Positions 57,953-64,000 of a DNA stretch of 64,000 nucleotides are shown here, in pieces; position 1 is the first letter of the stretch, and each line of letters starts with the position of its first letter. The translations under genes and the position numbers were made by a program. Origin of the DNA: Opitutaceae bacterium EW11 (GTDB taxonomy: Bacteria; Verrucomicrobiota; Verrucomicrobiia; Opitutales; Opitutaceae); the NCBI GenBank assembly GCA_003054665.1, contig QAYY01000002.1:186001-250000 (forward strand), written 5' to 3'. The notes below the pieces were generated by a model, which was not told where the DNA came from, did no database searches, and saw nothing but the letters and a program-made list of their open reading frames with translations.

Positions 57953-58747
57953 ATGTGCGCGGACTACATCGATCGTTTCGGCGGGGTTGCCCGTCTTCTG
58001 GGAACAGACGCCCTTCGGCGGTTAGCGTCCGCGCACATGGCCGTGGTGGGTCTCGGCGGGGTCGGCTCCTGGGCGGTCGAGGCGCTGGCGCGCAGCGGGG
58101 TGGGCCGGCTGACGTTGATCGACCTGGACGACGTCTGTGTCACGAACGTGAACCGCCAGCTCCCGGCGCTCGACGGCCAGATTGGACGTCCGAAGGCCGT
58201 AGTATTGGCGGAGCGGGTACAATTGATCAATCCGGGGTGCGTCGTTGAGGCGGTGACGGAGTTCCTCACCAAGGCCAGCTCCGACCGGCTGCTCGGCGGC
58301 GGATTCGACGTGGTGATCGACGCGATCGACGATCTGAACAACAAGTCCTTCCTGATCGCCGAGTGCGTGCGCCGGAAGCTGCGTTGCGTCACGGTCGGCG
58401 GGGCTGGCGGCAAACGCGATCTCACCCAGGTGCGTACCGCCGACCTCGGCGCCTCGAATGGCGACGACCTGCTGCGGCTTGTGCGCAAGAAACTGCGGCG
58501 CGAATACGGGTTCACCGCAGGCGAGCACGTGGTTTTCGGCGTCCGCTGCGTCTATTCCGGCGAGCATCCCGTGTATCCATGGAGCGATGGCTCCTGTTCC
58601 GCCGAACCGGAGCCGGGCAGTGATTCCAGCCTGAACTGCAACAGCGGTTTCGGAACGGCGACCTACGTGACAGGGACGTTTGGTTTTGCCGCCGCGCAGG
58701 AGGCGGTGGAGTTGGTGCTAGCCGCCGAGCCGGTCCGAAAAGGGTAG
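57953..58747 (+). CDS. tcdA: tRNA threonylcarbamoyladenosine dehydratase TcdA
   Basis: 264 residues, E1-like fold. The ATP-binding loop VVGLGGVGSWAVEALARSGVG and DLDDVCVTNVNRQ are the ThiF/MoeB/E1 signature. VIDAIDDLNNKSFLIAECVRRKL and GGAGGKRDLTQVRTADL are typical of TcdA (CsdL), which dehydrates t6A at position 37 of ANN-decoding tRNAs to the cyclic ct6A form with ATP. A SufE/CsdE partner supplies the sulfur relay in E. coli, and a SufE gene lies 1 kb downstream, on the other strand. The ATG at 57953 is separated from the heptamer repeat by 2 bp. Confidence 0.92.
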   Translation: MCADYIDRFGGVARLLGTDALRRLASAHMAVVGLGGVGSWAVEALARSGVGRLTLIDLDDVCVTNVNRQLPALDGQIGRPKAVVLAERVQLINPGCVVEAVTEFLTKASSDRLLGGGFDVVIDAIDDLNNKSFLIAECVRRKLRCVTVGGAGGKRDLTQVRTADLGASNGDDLLRLVRKKLRREYGFTAGEHVVFGVRCVYSGEHPVYPWSDGSCSAEPEPGSDSSLNCNSGFGTATYVTGTFGFAAAQEAVELVLAAEPVRKG

Positions 58748-58796
58748 GGCGGGCGTCGGTATACAACCGTCGACCCCTAGTCCGCGGAACGGACGT

Positions 58797-59798
58797 TCAA
58801 GCGTATCCGAAAAACCGCCGGAAGTTTGCGTCGACGATTTGAGCGAGCTCTTCGAGAGGCAGACCTCGCAGGGAGGCGAGTCCCGCGTAGACCGCCTCGA
58901 TATTGGCGGGATGGTTCACCGGCTGGCCATGGGCTGTCGGGGGCAATTTATAGGTCCGCCATGCCTGCGGAAGCGGCATCGAGGGCGCGTCGGTTTCGAC
59001 CAGCAGCCGGTCGAGTGGGATTGTGCGGAAGACCTCGCGTTGCCGCTCTTTCCTGTCCCCTAGAAAGTAACCGTTAAAAGAGAAATAGGCGCCGTGTCGC
59101 GCGAAGTGGTCGGCGAGCTCGCTCGAACCGCCATACGCGTGAAGTAGAAATCCGCGGGCTGGGAGCGGGGAGTTCGCCAGCACATCGGTCAGCATGCCCC
59201 AGGCATCGAGACAATGGATGGTGACTGCACGGTTCTCGGCGGCCGCGAGCTGCAGCTGAATCGTGAATACTTCGCGCTGTTCCTCGAGCGGCGCGCGGCG
59301 GAGGCCGGCGAGCCGCGGATCGTCGGGGCGGGCGCTGTCCAGGATCCAACGGTCGAGGCCGATTTCACCCACGCCGGCCGCCGCATCCTCTTTCAGGAGA
59401 GATTTCAGCGCTTCGAGCCAATGCGTCCCTCGATTTCCCACCAGCCAAGGATGAACTCCGTAGCTGGGCTTCACCCAGGAGAACCGGCGGGCGAGTTCGG
59501 CAACGGCGGACCAGTCGTTATCCACTGTCCCATTCACCACCGCAGCCCGGATCGGCAACGCCTCCAGTTGGGCGCAGACCCGCTCCAGATGTGGGGCGAG
59601 CCATACGTCCTGCAGATGATTGTGAGCGTCGCGGTAGGCGACGCGCCTGCGGTTCTGCGCGACAGGACTGGCGTCGACCGAAGCGAAAGAAGCGGGCTGG
59701 GGCGCCGGGACGGCCGTCGCGTGCGGCGAATTGCCCGGCCGGGCCGAGCGTTGATCTGCGGAGTTTCTGGAGTCCGACCTAGGCTCGCCGGCGGTCAT
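58797..59798 (-). CDS. TatD-family metal-dependent hydrolase
   Basis: 333 residues. The metal-site motifs of TatD follow in order: DAHNHLQD (HxH), GEIGLDRW, AVTIHCLDAW and LVETDAPSMPL, with SYGVHPW between. The family cuts DNA ends or hydrolyses related phosphoesters using two metal ions. Residues 1-45 are a low-complexity Ala/Pro/Ser leader unlike TatD. Nonetheless the start at 59798 is supported by an ATGA overlap with the SufE stop codon. A start near residue 50 is possible. The stop faces the tcdA stop with 49 bp between. Confidence 0.86.
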   Translation of the reverse strand: MTAGEPRSDSRNSADQRSARPGNSPHATAVPAPQPASFASVDASPVAQNRRRVAYRDAHNHLQDVWLAPHLERVCAQLEALPIRAAVVNGTVDNDWSAVAELARRFSWVKPSYGVHPWLVGNRGTHWLEALKSLLKEDAAAGVGEIGLDRWILDSARPDDPRLAGLRRAPLEEQREVFTIQLQLAAAENRAVTIHCLDAWGMLTDVLANSPLPARGFLLHAYGGSSELADHFARHGAYFSFNGYFLGDRKERQREVFRTIPLDRLLVETDAPSMPLPQAWRTYKLPPTAHGQPVNHPANIEAVYAGLASLRGLPLEELAQIVDANFRRFFGYA

Positions 59799-60217
59799 GG
59801 CTGCCCTTCTGCGAGCTTTGCCGCCGTGCGCCGGATGCGTGCGCGAATCGCGAGCAAACCATTGCGTCGGGTGGGCGACAATTCGTTCAGCAATTCGATT
59901 TTCTCGAAAAGGGTCGTATTCGTCGCGGCGATGTCCGCCGGCCGGTTTCCGTCGTACAAGAGGCAGAGCAGGTGCACGAACGCCTTCACCATCGGCGCCT
60001 CCGCGTCACCGCGGATGCGAAACAGACCGTCGCGAACCTCGGCAGCGAGCCAGACGGCGGACGAACAGCCTTCGACGCGGTTGGCCGGCGTGCGCTCGGT
60101 CGCGTCAAGCTTCGGCGCCCGCCGCGCGCGATCCACCAGAACGCCCATACGTTCCTGGCGATCCGGGATGGCGAGGAGTTCTTCGGCCAGCTGCTGTTCT
60201 TTCTCGGCGACGGTCAC
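59795..60217 (-). CDS. sufE: SufE-family sulfur-acceptor protein
   Basis: 140 residues with a GTG start at 60217, which gives the usual SufE length. Cys51 in NRVEGCSSAVWLAAE stands at the same residue as the sulfur-accepting Cys51 of E. coli SufE. KLDATERTPANRVEGC, LFRIRGDAEAPMVKAF and LLNELSPTRRNGL are family blocks. It takes persulfide from a cysteine desulfurase (SufS/CsdA) for Fe-S cluster assembly or, as CsdE, for the TcdA system nearby. The frame continues to 60367, but that part overlaps the repeat at 60243-60270 and has no family likeness. It overlaps tatD by 4 bp. Confidence 0.87.
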   Translation of the reverse strand: MTVAEKEQQLAEELLAIPDRQERMGVLVDRARRAPKLDATERTPANRVEGCSSAVWLAAEVRDGLFRIRGDAEAPMVKAFVHLLCLLYDGNRPADIAATNTTLFEKIELLNELSPTRRNGLLAIRARIRRTAAKLAEGQP

Positions 60218-60242
60218 GTTGCGCGCCGCACGGCGGCGCCAG

Positions 60243-60408
60243 TAGTGAGTTGTTAGGAGTTGGATCCTAGTCGCAAGCGCGCACTCGGACCGACGCATCC
60301 GGCACCGGGAATCGAAGATCGTTGTAGGGCCGGCTCTTGCGGCGCGCGGGATCCGCGATCGCACCAACTACCGATTCCCAACTTCTCCGCGGCGCGTCCG
60401 CGCCGCGG
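60243..60408. repeat. hairpin plus AGTTGGT-core element after the NERD gene, with opposed arm
   Basis: On the minus strand the TAG of the NERD gene is followed with no spacing by a perfect 10-bp hairpin (CCGCGGCGCG at 60387-60396, CGCGCCGCGG at 60399-60408). Next comes the core GAAGTTGGGAATCGGTAGTT (plus-strand complement 60365-60385), the same core as after ruvB with three substitutions. About 100 bp away, at 60243-60266, AGTGAGTTGTTAGGAGTTGG reads in the opposite sense and forms the other arm. Confidence 0.72.
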
Positions 60409-61293
60409 CTAAAACTCCACGTCGCGGCAACGGGCTTCCAGCTGCTTCGAAATCGTCTCGATCTGCTCCTCGGTGAGAAGCGGCCCCGCGCGGAGAATGA
60501 TTGCGGCGATCTGCTTAGGGTTGGCGACCCGCACGGTGCTGACGGCGTGCTCCTCGACCCACCACCCGGGGAAGACGAGGATCGGCTGCACCGGAACGCG
60601 GCGGCCGATGACCTGCACGACCCAGTTCTCCAGCCAGACGCCGTGGTCGCGCGCCTGATTGAGACCGTGAAAGTCTTCGCCCCACGGATACACGAGTTGC
60701 TGGCCGTCGAAGATGATCTTGTGCTCCTCGAAGCCCGGGCGGCCTTTGGCTTTTCGCCGGGTCTTGGTCTCGATGGCGAATACGCCGGTCGAGCCGACCA
60801 CGACGTGGTCGATGTCAAACGCGGGGGTCGCCTCGCTGGCAGGGACTTCGTTGAAGACGCGGAAGCCTTTCATCCGAAGTTCGTCGAGCGTCTCTCCCAC
60901 GACGCGTTCGCCGAAGTAGCCGAGGTAGTGGTCCCGGCGCTGCCCGAGGATCCGGAGCAGCCACCAGGCGGAGAAGTAGAGGACGCCCGCGAGAACGATC
61001 ATCAGGCCCACCAGCGACCAGGTGTGCGCGGTCGGCGAAAGCCCGTCGATGATCCAGAGCCCGGCCGCCATGACGAGGAGCGGGACGAGGGCGCTGCCTA
61101 CGAGATGAAAGAGGAGGACGTCGTCGAACTTCTCAATTTTGCGCCGGAGCGTCTCACCCGGCGTGCGTAGCAGTTTCTCAGATACGGGAGGGCGTTCTTG
61201 CCGCCGATTTTGCCGCCAGAGCCAGATTCCCGCGACAACGGCGAAATAGACAAACAGGTAACCCACCAAATACGCGTAGCCGGAGTAGTTCAT
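60409..61293 (-). CDS. membrane protein with NERD (nuclease-related) domain
   Basis: 294 residues from MNYSGYAYLVGYLFVYF at 61293. Three transmembrane helices (about 5-26, 62-84 and 92-113) precede a NERD domain: YFGERVVGETLDELRMKGFRVFNEV, then FDIDHVVVGSTGVFAIETKTRRKAKG. The latter contains the D...E-x-K arrangement of restriction-endonuclease-like folds. NERD proteins are thought to act on DNA, but their role is not established. Residues after 200 continue with VVQVIGRRVPVQPILVFPGWWVE. The stop is directly followed by the repeat hairpin. Confidence 0.86.
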   Translation of the reverse strand: MNYSGYAYLVGYLFVYFAVVAGIWLWRQNRRQERPPVSEKLLRTPGETLRRKIEKFDDVLLFHLVGSALVPLLVMAAGLWIIDGLSPTAHTWSLVGLMIVLAGVLYFSAWWLLRILGQRRDHYLGYFGERVVGETLDELRMKGFRVFNEVPASEATPAFDIDHVVVGSTGVFAIETKTRRKAKGRPGFEEHKIIFDGQQLVYPWGEDFHGLNQARDHGVWLENWVVQVIGRRVPVQPILVFPGWWVEEHAVSTVRVANPKQIAAIILRAGPLLTEEQIETISKQLEARCRDVEF

Positions 61294-61409
61294 GGGGAGA
61301 GCGGCCGGGATTCCCACGCTGCGCCCGGGGAATGTCGAGAATCGCACGGCGGTGGCGACGCGTTTGACTAGCCTTTGACGAGCAAGCGGTAGTCGATTTT
61401 CATCTAGGC

Positions 61410-61796
61410 GTGAACCCGTTTTCGGCCATCTCCTGGTTTTGGAAGGGCCTTCGAGGCCACAGCATTACATTCGCCGCACTGTTTGCCTCCGGGCTCATCG
61501 GGCTCTCGTTGATGCGCGGCTTGGTCCATCTGCTGGGGGAACTTGGCGTCCCCTGGCTCGGGCTCATTGTCCTGCCGATGGTGATCGTTGGCGTTTTGGC
61601 CAAGCGCGAGAAACAGTGGATTCCCGACGAAACCCGCCGCCGCGTTTGGGCTCGCAGCCTCCTTTTCGGTTCGATCGCTCTGGCCATCCTGATGGCGGCG
61701 ATCACCCGGCAGGTCGATCGATGGAGGCATCCCGAGAAGCAAACGGTTCCTTCCCAGACCGCGCCAGCGTGCCCTCACGGGCCCTCGGGCAAATAG
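61410..61796 (+). CDS. small membrane protein of unknown function
   Basis: 128 residues with a GTG start. Three hydrophobic segments are visible: about 18-40 (ITFAALFASGLIGLSLMRGL), 47-64 (VPWLGLIVLPMVIVGVLA) and 83-100 (SLLFGSIALAILMAAI). The tail is polar and rich in proline, glutamine and lysine. No family recognised. It stands alone between the divergent NERD gene and the TPR gene. Confidence 0.6.
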   Translation: MNPFSAISWFWKGLRGHSITFAALFASGLIGLSLMRGLVHLLGELGVPWLGLIVLPMVIVGVLAKREKQWIPDETRRRVWARSLLFGSIALAILMAAITRQVDRWRHPEKQTVPSQTAPACPHGPSGK

Positions 61797-61990
61797 CCGC
61801 TTCGGGACGAGCGACGTTGGGGCAGAAGCTGTCGGGAAAAAGTGGGGACACAGGTCGCCTCAGTTCCAGGATCGTGGCACGCGATCGCCCCGTTCCGTGT
61901 CGGTTGAGGTGGTTCCGTCAGCCGATGAGTATCTGCATCCAAGCCTCATACTTGCCTCGATCTGCGGCGCGCCTCATCGTGCGCCGGTCC

Positions 61991-64000
61991 ATGATATTTG
62001 TGCCGCGTCGCCTCGCCTGGATTGCCCTCGTCGCAGCTTTCGCCTGCAGCCTTGCTCTTGGCCGGGAGCCGCTTTCGTCCCCGGCACCGCTGTTGAATGC
62101 GCCGAACAACGGAGCGGCCGACTCGTTGCTGACGCATGAGGCGGCCCGGCGTGCGCTCGAACTCGGCTTCCCGACGCTTGCAGCCGAGCTCTACCAACAA
62201 CTCCTGGCAAAGGCCGGGCTGACGGAGAGCGAACACAATCTGCTCGTGACGGAGCTCGCGACCGCCTACCTGAACGACAATCGCGTCGCGGAAGCGCAGC
62301 AGGTGCTTCAACAGGTGATCGGACCGCCGGAGCCTGCGACGCGGCTGCGCCTCGCCATGGTCGAGGCTCGGCAGAAGCGTTTTGACGCGGCGCGCGGCGA
62401 GATCGGCACGATTCGCGTCAACGATCTGCCTGAAAGGGACCGGGGGTGGTACTTCTTCGTTCAGGGACTGCTCGCGGAGGCCGCCAACGATTTCAACCGC
62501 TCGGGGAGCCTCTACGAGCAGGCTGTCGAGAGCGCGAACTCGGTCGTTGAACGCGCACGGTTCATCCTCGCTCGGGAACAGGCGAAACTCTTCTTGGGCG
62601 GAGCCAGCGATGCCCAGGTGGCCACGTTTCGCCAAAACATGGAGCGGTATGCCGGAAAATCGCTCGGCTTTCGCGGTGCAAGCGACCTCGCTGTCGCGCT
62701 CTACACCCGGGGGGACCGCAGCGGTGCGATCAACATTCTCCAGAGTCAGCTCCAGAATCTTCCCCGCGAGCAGCGCGCGGTCGCCGACGAGTGGTCTCTC
62801 TTGCTCGGCTTGATCGCGGGGCCGACCGAAGGCGCCGGCCGGAACGCGTTGCGGAATCTCCTTACGAGCGGCGTCGATCGCGACAAACAACGCGTGGCGC
62901 TCCAGCTCCTTGCCCGCGCATCCGGCGACCAGACACGGCGAGACGAGTTCAAGAGCAAGCTGGACGAGCTTATCCAGGCGCCGAAGCCGCACGCGTTGCT
63001 CGAGGAGCTTCTGCTGTTTCGCGCCGAACTCGCGCTGGCCGATCGCAAGGAAGGTCAGGCGAATCTCACCCGGGCGGAAGAAGACGCGAATCAGCTCCTC
63101 GAACGGTTTCCAGGTTCGCAGCTCAAAGGACTCGCGTATGGCGTATTGACCAACGCCGCGTGGGAGCGCGGTCAGTACCGCAATGCGGCCAACCTGGCTT
63201 CGAGAGCGCGCGACGAATGGCCTCGCGGCGAGATGCGCTCGGAATTCAGCGTGCTTGTCGCCGAGGCGTATTTCCGCGGCAACGACTACGTCAGTGCGGC
63301 CGACGCCTACGGGGCTGCCCTGAACGAGCCGCCGTCCGGCGTGCCCTCCGGCAACCTGATGTTTCAGGAGATCCTGTCCGACATTCACGCCGAGCGCCTC
63401 GATGTCGCCGCAAAACTGCTCGACGATCGGAACAAGGATCCTCGTTTCGACGCTCGCAATCGCTGGCAGGCGGAATGGAACCTCACTCGTGCGCTTCAGG
63501 CGCACGGCAAGATCAACATCGCCTACGACCGCCTCAACCGGCTGCTGTCCGAATCGGGATCGGCAAACACCATCCCGCCGGAGCTCTTGGCTCGCATGCG
63601 TTGGCTCCAGGCGCGCCTGTCGTTCGATTTGGGAGAAACCCAGCGGACGCTGACGTTGACCGATACGCTGCTTGCGAGCGTGGAGGGGCTGGAGCCGACC
63701 CTACGTGCCGACATCGTCAGCACCACCTTGCTGCTGCAGGCCCAGGCCGCGTTTGCCTTGAACGACGACGCTTCTTCGGTACGTGCGACGAACCTGCTGA
63801 AGCGCCTGCGCGACGAGTATCCCACCACGGACGCGGCGGCCTATTCCTACATCGTCGAGGCGGACGCGGCGGCTCGAAAAGGGAACCTGGTCTTCGCGCA
63901 GTCCCAGCTCAACAATCTGCAGCGCACGTTCCCCAGGAGCCCCTACGCGCCCTATGCATTGTATCAGGCGGCAGGGTACGCGGAGCAGCGCGGCCAGTCG
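61991..64000 (+). CDS. exported TPR-rich protein (3' end cut by window edge)
   Basis: The frame is open from the ATG at 61991 to the last base, giving 670 residues. A signal peptide lies at the start (MIFVPRRLAWIALVAAFACS, cleaved near LALG). After it come successive helix pairs of TPR/Sel1-like periodicity: AARRALELGFPTLAAELYQQLLAKAGLTESE, ATAYLNDNRVAEAQQVLQQVI, and, at the end, ADAAARKGNLVFAQSQLNNLQRTFPRSPYAPYALYQAAG. The closing pattern resembles YbgF/BamD-type repeats that start 'F..SPYAP.A.Y..A'. It probably scaffolds proteins in the periplasm. An in-frame ATG at 61925 exists, but the signal peptide supports 61991. Confidence 0.85.
   Translation, partial: MIFVPRRLAWIALVAAFACSLALGREPLSSPAPLLNAPNNGAADSLLTHEAARRALELGFPTLAAELYQQLLAKAGLTESEHNLLVTELATAYLNDNRVAEAQQVLQQVIGPPEPATRLRLAMVEARQKRFDAARGEIGTIRVNDLPERDRGWYFFVQGLLAEAANDFNRSGSLYEQAVESANSVVERARFILAREQAKLFLGGASDAQVATFRQNMERYAGKSLGFRGASDLAVALYTRGDRSGAINILQSQLQNLPREQRAVADEWSLLLGLIAGPTEGAGRNALRNLLTSGVDRDKQRVALQLLARASGDQTRRDEFKSKLDELIQAPKPHALLEELLLFRAELALADRKEGQANLTRAEEDANQLLERFPGSQLKGLAYGVLTNAAWERGQYRNAANLASRARDEWPRGEMRSEFSVLVAEAYFRGNDYVSAADAYGAALNEPPSGVPSGNLMFQEILSDIHAERLDVAAKLLDDRNKDPRFDARNRWQAEWNLTRALQAHGKINIAYDRLNRLLSESGSANTIPPELLARMRWLQARLSFDLGETQRTLTLTDTLLASVEGLEPTLRADIVSTTLLLQAQAAFALNDDASSVRATNLLKRLRDEYPTTDAAAYSYIVEADAAARKGNLVFAQSQLNNLQRTFPRSPYAPYALYQAAGYAEQRGQS

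Noticed and set aside
60218-60367. N-terminal extension of SufE to 60367
   Set aside because: It translates the AGTTG-type repeat arm, and a GTG at 60217 gives the canonical length with the catalytic cysteine at residue 51.
61946-63505. A 519-codon minus-strand frame near the right edge
   Set aside because: The plus strand has a signal peptide and TPR periodicity through to the window edge. The minus frame has no recognisable domain.

Overview
The window looks like chromosomal DNA of a high-GC member of the Verrucomicrobiota, most likely the Opitutaceae. The clues are a large TonB-dependent receptor with an ELSPF motif just after its signal peptide (typical of Opitutus-type receptors), many secreted carbohydrate-active enzymes, serine hydrolases and Ig/repeat proteins of a kind common in this phylum, an LplT/Aas phospholipid repair pair, and few clear Shine-Dalgarno sites. 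This assignment is by recognition only; no rRNA or tRNA gene was seen. The high GC produces very long antisense open frames, which I left out.

Layout. 1-4433: a LysR regulator cut by the window edge, a doubtful small membrane protein, then lplT and aas. 4444-9940: a secreted serine hydrolase divergent from a 1209-residue TonB-dependent receptor that ends in two hairpins. 10349-15502: a lipoprotein with FG-GAP/VCBS repeats, a TPR protein and a membrane spermidine-synthase-like protein in one direction, facing a nicotinate phosphoribosyltransferase. 17230-17501: a 272-bp element with terminal inverted repeats and nested hairpins. 17518-34002: a saccharide-oriented stretch with a GH2 beta-galactosidase, an OPT transporter, a ferritin-like protein, a PfkB kinase with an aldolase-like partner, a CE2-type esterase, a glycosyltransferase, a serine hydrolase fused to Ig and C-terminal repeats, and a GH-A clan glycosidase. 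34219-41000: a GNAT acetyltransferase, a Ser/Gly-rich secreted protein, ruvB, a MurA-type enzyme, an RGG-rich disordered protein, a YcxB-like protein and a thioesterase-like protein. 41406-50679: a DUF748/OmpA envelope protein, a YkgJ-type cysteine-cluster protein and a bacterial alpha-2-macroglobulin with its thioester. 50737-53059: a zinc-ribbon membrane protein and an SPFH protein fused to an excisionase-like helix-turn-helix, resembling Bacillus YdjG/YdjI. 53320-64000: an EttA-like ABC-F protein, MsrA, a family 2 glycosyltransferase, Hsp33, TcdA, TatD, SufE, a NERD-domain membrane protein, a small membrane protein and a TPR protein cut by the window edge.

The signal least explained by ordinary annotation is a set of intergenic elements. 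Each has arrays of 7- or 8-bp units placed as opposed, complementary arms. In three cases (after ruvB, the NERD gene and hsp33) a GC-rich hairpin starts at or within one base of the stop codon. Two of these elements share a recognisable core. The second signal is an LSPFEI motif, like that at the N-terminus of Opitutaceae TonB receptors, inside the alpha-2-macroglobulin just before its A2M domain.
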